This document shows, piece by piece, positions 1-7,538 of a DNA stretch of 20,137 nt; the first letter of the stretch is position 1; the number at the start of each line of letters is the position of its first letter. The stretch is taken from contig CAJTRC010000047.1 in assembly GCA_910578365.1 (NCBI GenBank), forward strand, positions 1 to 20,137, in the 5' to 3' direction. A program made the position numbers and the translations under genes. The notes under the pieces are model-generated. The model had not been told where the DNA came from. It saw only the letters and a program-made list of their open reading frames with translations, and searched no databases. The DNA comes from an uncultured Muribaculaceae bacterium. Its GTDB lineage: Bacteria; Bacteroidota; Bacteroidia; Bacteroidales; Muribaculaceae.

Positions 1-29
1 CTTGACCAATTTTTACACTACTTATTTTA

Positions 30-452
30 TTGAAAATCAGAGAAATAAATGCGAAAATCACCCTTTCCCATTCAGACTTCCCCCGCTATAAAATAAAAGG
101 CTTTTCGGAAGCACTAGACTTTTTAAATGAAAGAGCCGTGGTCGGCGGCCACATTGACTATGGCGAGGACACCTTCTGCGCCCTGCGGCGCGAGGCCCGC
201 GAGGAACTGGGACTGGAGGATTTCGAGGCGCGGTTCTTGCGCCGCTACATATTTGAAAGCGAGCGCGAACGCGAACTTGTAAACGCTTACCGCACCACCA
301 TAAGCAGCACTCCCACACCAAGCGACGAACTCGACGGCGGCCGCTTCTGGAGCCGCACTGAAATCATCAACTCCATCGGCAACGGCGTTTTCACCCCAAA
401 TTTCGAGAGCGAGTACATGATGCTGTTTAACTCCGGACAAAACAAGCTCTAA
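30..452 (+). CDS. NUDIX hydrolase, IPP-isomerase-like; probably 5'-truncated
   Basis: The NUDIX box is complete: GHIDYGE, seven residues, then REAREELGL (about residues 40-63) fits Gx5Ex7REUxEExGU. The rest of the protein, including RRYIFESERERELVNAY, ELDGGRFW and GVFTPNFESEY, matches the isopentenyl-diphosphate-isomerase-like NUDIX subfamily (YfcD type), which hydrolyses unidentified nucleotide-type pyrophosphates. Relatives as I recall them carry about 70 residues before the box, including a QKR and a PGKWD motif. Here only about 39 residues precede it and neither motif is visible. The first ~125 bases are clearly more AT-rich than what follows. An in-frame TGA at 3-5 rules out a longer reading frame, and the only usable start is TTG at 30. 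The natural reading is a gene whose 5' part was lost or replaced, so the product may be inactive. A genuine short variant is possible. Family call confident; intactness doubtful. Confidence 0.7.
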   Translation: MKIREINAKITLSHSDFPRYKIKGFSEALDFLNERAVVGGHIDYGEDTFCALRREAREELGLEDFEARFLRRYIFESERERELVNAYRTTISSTPTPSDELDGGRFWSRTEIINSIGNGVFTPNFESEYMMLFNSGQNKL

Positions 453-490
453 GCTGTGACAGTGTTTTTTTACCGCCTAAACCGAATTAT

Positions 491-521
491 TTTGCACAAT
501 CACAATTTTTTTGTAAATTTG
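491..521 (+). promoter_or_regulatory. Bacteroidetes-type promoter of the DUF349 gene
   Basis: TTTG at 491-494 and TAAATTTG at 514-521 are separated by 19 bp. This matches the Bacteroidetes primary-sigma consensus (-33 TTTG, 19-21 bp, -7 TAnnTTTG). It implies a leader of roughly 45 nt before the ATG at 575. Confidence 0.75.
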
Positions 522-574
522 GGCGCTGTTTGGCAAGCGCCAGCAAGCATATACTATTACGAATTTAATTAATT

Positions 575-2386
575 ATGGAAATGCGTGACCGGGCACAGGA
601 CGAACTCACCTCTATGCCCACTCCCCCCCTCGACGCCCCGGCAGCCGAAGAGATGCCGGCGCAAGACTCTGAATCTGTGGATACAAACACCGCCGATACA
701 GCGGACCAGCCTATCCTTACCATGGAAACTCTTATCGAAAATGCCAAAGCCATGGCTCAAAAAGACCCCGCCGAAGTGTCGGGCGACGAAGTCCGCAGGC
801 TACGACAGCAGTTCAACACGCTCCATAAAGCTATGCCGGCTAATGATGCCGACACGCCTGAAGGCGAATTCAGCCCAGAGCCTTTTGTCGACGAATTCCA
901 GTCGATTCTCGACTCCATACGCAACCGCAAAGCTGCTTGGACCGAAGAACAGGAAAAACTCAAAATCAGCAACCTCGAAAAGAAAAATGCCATCATAGCA
1001 GAAATAGCCGTGCTGGCTGAAGACACCGACAACGTAAATCGCACCTTCCCCCGGTACCGCGAGCTTGTAGAGGAATTCAACGCCACCGGCGACGTACCCC
1101 CGACCGAGGAAACCTCCCTGTGGAAACGATTCTCCGATGCACGCGAAAAATTCTCCGACAATCTCAAGATTAACAAGGAGCTGCGCGATTACGACTTCAA
1201 AAAGAACCTCGAAGCCAAACAGGAAATAATAGACGAAACACGCAAACTAACCGCCATCGACGACATCATTGAGGCATACCGCCGTCTGGGCGACCTCCAC
1301 GACGACTGGCGCCGTATAGGCCCCGTGGCCAAGGAACTGCGCGACCAGCTCTGGGACGAATTCAAAACCGCATCGACCGAAATCCGCCGACGCTACCAGG
1401 AACACTTCGAAGCCCGCAAAGCCGAAGAACTCCAGAACGAGCAGAAAAAAACCGCGCTGTGCGAAACTCTCGAAGCCATCGACCTCGACAGCCTCACCTC
1501 GGCACAGGCCTGGGAAAAAGCCACCGAGGCGGTGAAAGAAGTGCAGGAAAAGTGGCGCACCATAGGCTTTGCCGCACGCAAAGTCAACAACACATTGTTT
1601 GCCCGCTACCGCACCTACTGCGACAAGTTCTTTGAGCTGAAAGCCAAATTCTTCCGCGACAGCCGCGACGCACAGGCTGCGAACCTCGCCGCCAAGACCG
1701 CCATTGTAGAGAAAGCCGAGGCTCTCAAAGACAGCACCGACTGGCGCGCGGCTACCGAACAGTTCGTGGCCATGCAGAAAGAGTGGAAAACAATAGGCAA
1801 CACCGCCCGCCGACAAGGCGAAGAGCTGTGGAAACGCTTCATCGCCGCCTGCGACTTCTTCTTCGAGCAGAAGAAAAAACAAGGCAGCGACCAGCGCCAG
1901 CAGCAACAGGCAAACCTCAAGGCCAAACGCGAAATTATCGAGGCCATCGAGGCTGTTGCCGACGATGCCACCCGCGAAAGCATACTCGACACCCTCAAGA
2001 GCAGTCAACAGAAATGGCAGGAAATAGGCCATGTACCCTTCAAGGATAAAGACAAGGTATACGACCGCTACCACCAGGCACTCGACCGCCTGCGCTCGAT
2101 GCTCGACCGTCAGCAGACCCGACGCAGCATGGACCGCTTCGAAAGCAACATGGCCAACATCGAGGGCGACCGGCAGAAACTGTATCGCGAACGCGAACGC
2201 CTCACCCGTATTGCCGAGGCTAAGCGCCAGGAAATCCGTACTTTCGAAAACAATATCGGCTTCCTGTCGAGCAAAAGCAAAAGCGGCGACTCAATGCTGC
2301 GCGAATTCCAGCGTCGTATCGACCATATCAAAGAAGAACTCGACGCGCTCACCGAAAAAATCAAGCTTATCGACAGCAAGATGTAA
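575..2386 (+). CDS. DUF349 repeat protein
   Basis: A 603-residue, highly charged, mostly helical soluble protein with no signal peptide. About five DUF349-type repeats (around 75 residues each) are visible. Each carries a W(x)3G-like turn followed by a helix such as LWKRFSDAREKF, LWDEFKTASTEI, LFARYRTYCDKFF, LWKRFIAACDFFF or VYDRYHQALDRL. The N-terminal ~60 residues are acidic, proline-rich and likely disordered. The last ~90 residues (roughly 510-603) look like a coiled coil rich in K, R and E. Proteins with this architecture are widespread in Bacteroidetes, but their biochemical role is not established and I assign none. ATG at 575 is preceded by an A/T-rich stretch and an own promoter; an in-frame ATG at 581 is an alternative. 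The gene appears monocistronic, with a strong hairpin just after the stop. Confidence 0.9.
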   Translation: MEMRDRAQDELTSMPTPPLDAPAAEEMPAQDSESVDTNTADTADQPILTMETLIENAKAMAQKDPAEVSGDEVRRLRQQFNTLHKAMPANDADTPEGEFSPEPFVDEFQSILDSIRNRKAAWTEEQEKLKISNLEKKNAIIAEIAVLAEDTDNVNRTFPRYRELVEEFNATGDVPPTEETSLWKRFSDAREKFSDNLKINKELRDYDFKKNLEAKQEIIDETRKLTAIDDIIEAYRRLGDLHDDWRRIGPVAKELRDQLWDEFKTASTEIRRRYQEHFEARKAEELQNEQKKTALCETLEAIDLDSLTSAQAWEKATEAVKEVQEKWRTIGFAARKVNNTLFARYRTYCDKFFELKAKFFRDSRDAQAANLAAKTAIVEKAEALKDSTDWRAATEQFVAMQKEWKTIGNTARRQGEELWKRFIAACDFFFEQKKKQGSDQRQQQQANLKAKREIIEAIEAVADDATRESILDTLKSSQQKWQEIGHVPFKDKDKVYDRYHQALDRLRSMLDRQQTRRSMDRFESNMANIEGDRQKLYRERERLTRIAEAKRQEIRTFENNIGFLSSKSKSGDSMLREFQRRIDHIKEELDALTEKIKLIDSKM

Positions 2387-2396
2387 CTTTTCGGCA

Positions 2397-2424
2397 CCAT
2401 CCGGAGGCCGTGGCCTCCGGATGG
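2397..2424 (+). terminator. Strong GC hairpin after the DUF349 gene (terminator-like, no U-tract)
   Basis: CCATCCGGAGGCC (2397-2409) and GGCCTCCGGATGG (2412-2424) are perfect inverted repeats around a 2-nt centre, starting 10 nt after the stop codon. No T-run follows, so it is not a canonical intrinsic terminator. It could stabilise the 3' end or mark Rho-dependent termination. Confidence 0.55.
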
Positions 2425-2528
2425 CCGCTACTGCGCCGCCCGCGGCCGGTAGAAATCGGCAGCGCCACCTATGGCGATTGCCTTGACAGTTTACACACAA
2501 CCGTCAGGTCACATCCAAGAGTTTTTAA

Positions 2529-3923
2529 ATGGCAATACGGGAAGTTTCACAGAAAGGCCGATACGGCAAATACACCCAGGCGGTACTGAATCTGATCGAC
2601 CTGCTGGTAATAAACCTTTTATTCGCCCTCACCCTGTGGGTAGTACCGGGCGCCGCCCCATGCAATACCCGCGAGATGTGGCTGTTGCTAAATCTGGCAT
2701 ACCTGCCGTGCTGCGTGTGGATTTCGCGCGGCACACACTACCGCCGCACCATACTCATGGACCATGTTATACGTCAGAGCGTAATCACGGTGTGCATACA
2801 TGCGTTGTTCTTTCTGGCCCTGATAAGTTTTCTGAGGCTCGACATACGCACCCGTGCAGCAGTGATGTTCTACAGCTGCATGCTACTGATGCTGCCACTG
2901 ACTTGGATTATCACCCGCTTTATAATCAAGCAATTGCGCCGCCGCGGATTCAACACCACCTCGATTGTGATTGTGGGTATAAACCCCACCAGCGAACGCC
3001 TGCTCAACGAAATCGAGGCCGATCCGGGCTTCGGATACAAGGTCAAAGGTTTCTTCGACGACATCTGCCCCGACGACTTCAGGGGCAAGCACCTGGGCTC
3101 TATCGACAACCTCGAGGACTTCGTGCGCCGACACACCATACACCAGATTTTCTACACCTATACGGCCAACAACAACGACGACCTGTCGCGGGCCGTGAAG
3201 ATTGCCGACGACAACGTATGCGACTTCTACTACGTGCCTCGCATCACACGCTTCGTCAATCGTCCGTTCTCGCTCAATACCATCGGCTCGGTGCCGGTGC
3301 TGTGTACCCAGCCGAACCCATTATCGAAAATGATCAACCGGGTCATTAAACGCAGCTTCGACCTCACGGTTTCGGGCCTCTTCCTGCTGTTCTATCCGCT
3401 TATATACATACCCATAGCGATTGCCATAAAGATGTCGTCGACGGGGCCGGTGTACTTCAAGCAGGAGCGAACCGGGTACCGCGGCAACTCTTTTCTGTGC
3501 TACAAATTCCGCACAATGAAAATCAACGCGAACGCCGACAAATGCCAGGCCACCAAAAACGACCCGCGCAAAACCCGCGTAGGCGACTTTCTGCGCCGTA
3601 CAAGCCTCGACGAACTGCCGCAGTTCATCAACGTGTGGAAAGGCGACATGAGCATTGTAGGCCCGCGTCCGCACATGCTCCGGCACACCGAGGAATACAC
3701 CGAACTCATACACCGCTACATGGTACGCCACATGGTAAAACCGGGCATCACAGGCTGGGCTCAGGTAAACGGATACCGCGGCATTACCGACGAACTTTGG
3801 AAAATGGAGCGCCGTGTGGAATTCGACACCTGGTACATAGAGAACTGGAGTTTCTTCCTCGACCTCAAAATAATGGTCCGCACAATAATCAATGCCGTCA
3901 AAGGCGAATCTAACGCATTCTGA
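2529..3923 (+). CDS. Polyprenyl glycosylphosphotransferase (WcaJ-type priming enzyme)
   Basis: Transfers a sugar-1-phosphate from a nucleotide sugar to undecaprenyl phosphate at the inner membrane, the first step in building a capsule, exopolysaccharide or O-antigen repeat unit. The 464 residues follow the long-form layout. Four to five hydrophobic helices lie within ~15-135, a Rossmann-like CoA_binding_3 segment begins at IVIVGINPTSE (~147), and a further membrane helix begins at ~276. The C-terminal bacterial sugar transferase domain contains KFRTMK (~326), the catalytic-type TSLDELPQF (~358) and GPRPHM (~378), then KPGITGWAQVNGYRG. Length is normal for the family. The sugar specificity cannot be read from sequence. 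The next gene starts 8 nt after the stop, so the two are probably co-transcribed. No other polysaccharide genes are nearby. No consensus -7 box is evident upstream. Confidence 0.92.
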   Translation: MAIREVSQKGRYGKYTQAVLNLIDLLVINLLFALTLWVVPGAAPCNTREMWLLLNLAYLPCCVWISRGTHYRRTILMDHVIRQSVITVCIHALFFLALISFLRLDIRTRAAVMFYSCMLLMLPLTWIITRFIIKQLRRRGFNTTSIVIVGINPTSERLLNEIEADPGFGYKVKGFFDDICPDDFRGKHLGSIDNLEDFVRRHTIHQIFYTYTANNNDDLSRAVKIADDNVCDFYYVPRITRFVNRPFSLNTIGSVPVLCTQPNPLSKMINRVIKRSFDLTVSGLFLLFYPLIYIPIAIAIKMSSTGPVYFKQERTGYRGNSFLCYKFRTMKINANADKCQATKNDPRKTRVGDFLRRTSLDELPQFINVWKGDMSIVGPRPHMLRHTEEYTELIHRYMVRHMVKPGITGWAQVNGYRGITDELWKMERRVEFDTWYIENWSFFLDLKIMVRTIINAVKGESNAF

Positions 3924-3931
3924 TTTCTGCT

Positions 3932-4774
3932 ATGAAAAAATTAATTCTGCTTCTGTGCCTGCTGGCCGTAGTGCCCGCAAGCGCCGTGACCAATAACGGC
4001 GACAGCGTAACCCGCATACTCGCCATCGGCAACAGCTTTTCCGAGGATGCCCTCGACTACCACTTCCACAAGCTCTGCGAGGCCGCCGGCAAAAAAGTTG
4101 TGGTGGGCAACCTTTATATTGGCGGTTGCCCCATCGACCGCCACTGGCTGAACGCTCAGACCGATTCCGCCGCCTACCGTTATCGCCGTATCGGCCTGGA
4201 CGGCGCCATCATCGAAGCCCACAACGTGCGGTTGGGCGATGCCCTTGGCAGCGACAACTGGGATTTTGTCAGTTTCCAGCAGGCCAGCGGCGTGTCGGGC
4301 GAATATGATTCCTATACAAATCTGCCTCAGCTTATCGCCTATGTTGCCGACCGCACTCCGCACGATACCGAATTTGTCTGGCACCTGACTTGGGCATACT
4401 CACCCGACTCCGACCACGGCGAATTTCCCAAATACAATTGCAACCAACAAACTATGTACAAAGCCATCGTCGATGCCTGCGCCAAAGCCATGGCCGACAA
4501 CCCGCAGCTCAGCCGCATAGTACCTTCGGGTACAGCCGTGCAGATAGCGCGCTTCACAACCGGCGACTCCGACCTCACACGCGACGGATACCACCTCTCG
4601 CTGCTGCTGGGACGCTACATCGCCTCATGCGCCTGGTTCGAGGCCATTTTAGGCGAAAGTGTATTGGGCAACAACTATATACCCGAAGGAATGACAGCCC
4701 GGCAAGCCCGCAAGGCCCAGGAAGCCGCGCACTCTGCCATTACAACGCCCCTTGGACGGCGTGCACAGCAATAG
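3932..4774 (+). CDS. Secreted DUF4886 (SGNH-hydrolase-like) protein
   Basis: A 280-residue protein with a clear signal peptide (MKK, hydrophobic core, cleavage likely after PASA around residue 18). The mature part begins with an SGNH-type block: ILAIGNSFSED with candidate nucleophile Ser35. It continues with YIGGCPIDRHW, NWDFVSFQQASG (block III-like) and RDGYHLS near the C-terminus, where Asp218 and His221 have the DxxH spacing of SGNH catalytic dyads. This matches DUF4886, common in gut Bacteroidetes and probably esterase- or deacetylase-like, often found with carbohydrate-processing genes. The substrate is unknown. It starts 8 nt after the glycosylphosphotransferase gene, so a role on surface or exogenous glycans is plausible but inferred. 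It converges with the holin-like gene 11 nt downstream. Confidence 0.85.
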   Translation: MKKLILLLCLLAVVPASAVTNNGDSVTRILAIGNSFSEDALDYHFHKLCEAAGKKVVVGNLYIGGCPIDRHWLNAQTDSAAYRYRRIGLDGAIIEAHNVRLGDALGSDNWDFVSFQQASGVSGEYDSYTNLPQLIAYVADRTPHDTEFVWHLTWAYSPDSDHGEFPKYNCNQQTMYKAIVDACAKAMADNPQLSRIVPSGTAVQIARFTTGDSDLTRDGYHLSLLLGRYIASCAWFEAILGESVLGNNYIPEGMTARQARKAQEAAHSAITTPLGRRAQQ

Positions 4775-4785
4775 CGAGTGTGTAG

Positions 4786-5190
4786 TCACGACAGATGCCG
4801 CCCGGCCTTATCGACAAGATATTTCCTCAGCCAAGCCGCCCAGGACGAACCTCCTGCGGCGGCTTCATTTTCAAGTACCGACAGCGCCTGCTGGCAGCAC
4901 ACAGCCGCGCCGGTAAACCGCAGGCACCAGTCCATACCGAAAACCACATCTGCACCGTGCGCCACCATAAGCGCCACATAAATCTTTACCAGCGACACTA
5001 TGGCATGCCACAGTCCGCGGCTGCTTACCACAGCAGACGAGGCCATAGCCCGCCTGCGCAGCCTGCACCGCAGCGAAACAGCACTCACACAATCAGCTAT
5101 CACCAGCACTGTACAAAGCGCCGCATACGGATACACCGGCAGCAGAAAGGCTCCTGCCGCACCTGCCACCATCGTTGCCACATTTCTCAT
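4786..5190 (-). CDS. Holin-like small membrane protein (phage holin family)
   Basis: A 134-residue protein on the minus strand with about three hydrophobic segments (roughly 5-37, 63-85 and 88-105). It has the pattern of the Bacteroidetes phage_holin_4 type: a helix with an Asp (VIADCVSAV), a basic linker (RCRLRRR), a second helix, then an SVLENEA motif and a basic tail with WLRKYLVDKAG. Holins of this family form lesions in the inner membrane during phage lysis, and related proteins also occur as isolated chromosomal genes. No endolysin, tail or capsid genes flank it, so it is either a relic or a domesticated protein. ATG at 5190 lies 29 nt downstream of an exact TAnnTTTG box on this strand, so it appears expressed. 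The family call rests on motif and topology only. Confidence 0.7.
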   Translation of the reverse strand: MRNVATMVAGAAGAFLLPVYPYAALCTVLVIADCVSAVSLRCRLRRRAMASSAVVSSRGLWHAIVSLVKIYVALMVAHGADVVFGMDWCLRFTGAAVCCQQALSVLENEAAAGGSSWAAWLRKYLVDKAGRHLS

Positions 5191-5218
5191 ATTTTTTCAC
5201 CATTTATTATTTTTTGCA

Positions 5219-5226
5219 CAAAGATA
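5219..5226 (-). promoter_or_regulatory. -7 element upstream of the holin-like gene
   Basis: On the minus strand this reads TATCTTTG, an exact match to TAnnTTTG, 28 nt before the ATG. A TTTG on the same strand (5243-5246) is only 16 bp further up, shorter than the usual 19-21 bp, so the -33 assignment is uncertain. Confidence 0.5.
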
Positions 5227-5285
5227 ATCACGCCGACAACGACAAAAAGCAGTTAAATTATATTAATCGCCAATCCATCCGACAG

Positions 5286-5294
5286 CCCCCCCCC
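5286..5294. repeat. C9 homopolymer in the divergent intergenic region
   Basis: Nine consecutive C residues, followed two bases later by seven A residues (5297-5303). It lies between the divergent holin-like and DUF177 genes, outside both core promoters. The rest of 5227-5400 shows no reading frame or clear structure. Confidence 0.8.
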
Positions 5295-5401
5295 GCAAAA
5301 AAAGCATCACCCGCCACCGTCAGCACACCAGCCAAATAAGCACGCAAAACGGCCTCACACAGTCTGTACAGCCATTTTTGCGCATTTTCCGGCCCTAAAA
5401 C

Positions 5402-5439
5402 TTGGTAGTTTGCCGAAAGTTATATAACTTTGCAAAGTT
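5402..5439 (+). promoter_or_regulatory. Promoter of the DUF177-rpmF unit with an overlapping palindrome
   Basis: TTG at 5402-5404 and TAACTTTG at 5425-5432 are 20 bp apart, matching the Bacteroidetes promoter layout. The perfect 14-bp palindrome AACTTTGCAAAGTT (5426-5439) covers the -7 box and the likely start site, a position where a dimeric repressor could act. That role is inferred. Confidence 0.65.
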
Positions 5440-5456
5440 TTTTCAACCACAATCAA

Positions 5457-6047
5457 ATGGGAAAGTTTTCGGCATATAAATTACAGCTTAAGTCCTTGGC
5501 TCCGGGCACTCACGAATTTGAGTACGTGCTCGACAAGCAATTCTTTGCCAATATGGAAAGTGCCGACATACACGACGCCGATCTCAAAGTAAAGCTCACT
5601 GCAGTATATCGCGGCGACGTTTATGATTTGACATTCAAGATTACAGGCAACGTAGTGCTGCTATGCGACCGCTGCCTCGACACCATGGACTTTCCTATTG
5701 ATGCAAGCTACCACATAATGGTGAAATACGGCGACGACTACAACGACGACTCCGACGAGTTGCTCGAAATTCCGCAGTCCGACGCATACATCAACGTGGC
5801 ATACATGCTCTACGACACCGTGGCACTGGCAATTCCGATAAAGCACGTACACCCCATGGGAAAATGCAACCGCCAGATGAGCGCACTGCTGAAAAAACAC
5901 CGTGCCCGCGCCACAGGCGAAGACGCTGACCTCGAAAACGAACTCATCGACGAGATTGACGACATCGAAGAAAGCGGCTCCACCGCCACCGACCCACGCT
6001 GGGACGCGCTCCGCAACCTCGGCACCGCTGAAACTACGGAAGACTGA
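5457..6047 (+). CDS. yceD: DUF177 (YceD) family protein
   Basis: A 196-residue soluble protein of the DUF177/YceD family, which is almost always encoded next to rpmF and has been linked to 23S rRNA or large-subunit maturation. The visible hallmark is the central LLCDRCLD motif (Cys70 and Cys73), followed by an acidic stretch with VKYGDDYNDDSDELLEI and a C-terminal PRWDALRNL that ends most family members. I chose ATG at 5457. An upstream in-frame TTG at 5430 would lie inside the -7 promoter box, ahead of the expected transcript start. rpmF follows 79 nt downstream with no terminator between them. Confidence 0.9.
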   Translation: MGKFSAYKLQLKSLAPGTHEFEYVLDKQFFANMESADIHDADLKVKLTAVYRGDVYDLTFKITGNVVLLCDRCLDTMDFPIDASYHIMVKYGDDYNDDSDELLEIPQSDAYINVAYMLYDTVALAIPIKHVHPMGKCNRQMSALLKKHRARATGEDADLENELIDEIDDIEESGSTATDPRWDALRNLGTAETTED

Positions 6048-6126
6048 AAATACAACACCGTCGGGCCAAACAGATGCCTGACGCTCCGATATCAAATAAA
6101 ACAAAATAAAATAACATTTTAGAACA

Positions 6127-6312
6127 ATGGCACATCCTAAACGCAAACAATCAAAGACTCGTACCGCAAAACGCCGTACCCACGACAAAGCAGTAGCCCC
6201 CACTCTGGCTCTCTGCCCCAACTGCGGCGCATGGCACATCTATCACACTGTATGTGGCGAATGCGGATACTACCGCGGCAAACAGGCTATCGTAAAAGAA
6301 GCCGCCATCTAA
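6127..6312 (+). CDS. rpmF: 50S ribosomal protein L32
   Basis: A 61-residue bL32. The N-terminus MAHPKRKQSKTRTAKRRTHD is the typical basic extension. A zinc ribbon is formed by Cys30/Cys33 (CPNC) and Cys43/Cys46 (CGEC), so this is the zinc-binding form. The order DUF177-rpmF is conserved across bacteria. A bidirectional hairpin terminator follows. Confidence 0.97.
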   Translation: MAHPKRKQSKTRTAKRRTHDKAVAPTLALCPNCGAWHIYHTVCGECGYYRGKQAIVKEAAI

Positions 6313-6347
6313 TAACATTCGCGCCTGGCGGCGTCAATGACTAACAA

Positions 6348-6400
6348 CGAAAAAATCTCCTATGCGCCACCGTTCAATGGTGTTTAGGAGAGCTTTTTCG
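6348..6400 (+). terminator. Intrinsic terminator between rpmF and fabH
   Basis: Stem TCTCCTA (6356-6362) with TAGGAGA (6385-6391), an inner CACC/GGTG (6368-6371/6379-6382), and flanking CGAAAAA (6349-6355 plus C6348) against TTTTTCG (6394-6400). The A and T runs on either side make it look bidirectional. It lies 35 nt after the rpmF stop. Confidence 0.75.
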
Positions 6401-6431
6401 TATCTATAACAATATCACACCGACTTTCAAT

Positions 6432-7415
6432 ATGCTTAACGCTCGTATCTCAGGCATCGCCTCCTATGCCCCCGACGACATTCTCGACAACGAAATGCTC
6501 TCGAAGATGGTGGACACCAACGATGAGTGGATCACTACTCGCGTAGGTATCAAAGAACGACGCATACTACACAAGCCGGTCGGTTCGTCTTACCTCGGAA
6601 TCCGGGCCGTCAGCCGGCTCCTGGAATCAACCGGAACCAAACCCGAGGACATCGACCTGCTTATCTGCGCCACATCAAACCCCGACTACCGTTTCCCATC
6701 GACAGGCTCGATCATAGCCCACCAGTGCAAGCTCACTAACTGCTACGCCTACGACATACAAGCCGCATGCGCAGGCTTCCTCGTTGCGCTGAATGATGCC
6801 GCCGCATACATCCGCTCCGGCATGTATAAGAAAATTGTAGTTGTGGCTGCCGAAAAAATGTCATCGATGGTCAACTACAAAGACCGCGCCACTTGCCCTC
6901 TTTTCGGTGACGCATCGGGCTGTATGCTGGTAGAACCCACCGAAGAACAGGGTGTTGGCATCATCGACGGTGTATTCCATACCGACGGCAACGGCCTTGA
7001 GCATCTGGTGATGCTTGCCGGCGGTTCGGCCGAACCTGCAACACACGAAACCGTGGATGCCGGACACCACTTCCTATTCCAAGACGGCCGAAACGTGTAC
7101 AAGAATGCCGTAACTGACATGCTCTCAAGCTCGCTCGACGTGATGAGCCGTAACAACCTCACCGCCGACGACGTCAACTACCTCATTCCACACCAGGCCA
7201 ACCTCCGCATCATCGAGGCCGTAGCTCAGCGCGCAAAATTCCCCATGGACAAAGTGCTGGTAAATATCGAACACTACGGCAACACCTCGGCTGCATCTAT
7301 CCCTTTGTGCCTCGACGAATACAAAGGCAAACTCAAAAAAGGCGACAAACTCATCCTTACCGCCTTTGGCGCAGGTTTCACCTGGGGTGCCATGTATGTA
7401 GTCTGGGACATTTAA
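6432..7415 (+). CDS. fabH: 3-oxoacyl-ACP synthase III (KAS III)
   Basis: Condenses an acyl-CoA primer with malonyl-ACP to start fatty-acid synthesis. The 327 residues show the full KAS III catalytic triad: Cys113 in QAACAGFL, His254 in IPHQANLRI and Asn284 in HYGNTSAAS. The N-terminal NDEWITTRVGIKERR and C-terminal GFGAGFTWG-type end (here AFGAGFTWG) are family signatures. Primer preference (acetyl versus branched) cannot be read from sequence. In E. coli the order is yceD-rpmF-plsX-fabH; plsX is absent here. Hairpin terminators lie on both sides, and no exact TAnnTTTG box is seen upstream, so transcription probably depends on read-through or on an atypical promoter. Confidence 0.96.
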   Translation: MLNARISGIASYAPDDILDNEMLSKMVDTNDEWITTRVGIKERRILHKPVGSSYLGIRAVSRLLESTGTKPEDIDLLICATSNPDYRFPSTGSIIAHQCKLTNCYAYDIQAACAGFLVALNDAAAYIRSGMYKKIVVVAAEKMSSMVNYKDRATCPLFGDASGCMLVEPTEEQGVGIIDGVFHTDGNGLEHLVMLAGGSAEPATHETVDAGHHFLFQDGRNVYKNAVTDMLSSSLDVMSRNNLTADDVNYLIPHQANLRIIEAVAQRAKFPMDKVLVNIEHYGNTSAASIPLCLDEYKGKLKKGDKLILTAFGAGFTWGAMYVVWDI

Positions 7416-7473
7416 AAGCCCCAATAGCATAGCCGCGCCGGCCCAATGCGCGGCCGAAGCATAAAAAATAACA

Positions 7474-7503
7474 AAAAATAGCATCTGCACAGATGCTATT
7501 TTT
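7474..7503 (+). terminator. Intrinsic terminator between fabH and era
   Basis: AAAAATAGCATCTG (7474-7487) and CAGATGCTATTTTT (7490-7503) form a perfect stem with a very short loop, ending in a T-run. Symmetric A and T runs make it bidirectional in form. Confidence 0.85.
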
Positions 7504-7538
7504 GTTATATACAGTACGAAATATAAAACACCGCATAT

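Noticed and set aside
1..33. Possible C-terminal end of an upstream gene (ten codons ending at TGA 31-33, overlapping the TTG at 30)
   Set aside because: Ten AT-rich codons at the window edge cannot be assigned. The start/stop overlap is suggestive only.
1247..2074. Minus-strand 275-residue frame opposite the DUF349 gene
   Set aside because: Antisense shadow with low-complexity V/A/F-rich sequence and no family features.
2471..3349. Plus-strand 292-residue frame overlapping the glycosylphosphotransferase gene
   Set aside because: Out-of-frame shadow rich in R, H, P and Q; the other frame encodes an intact known family.
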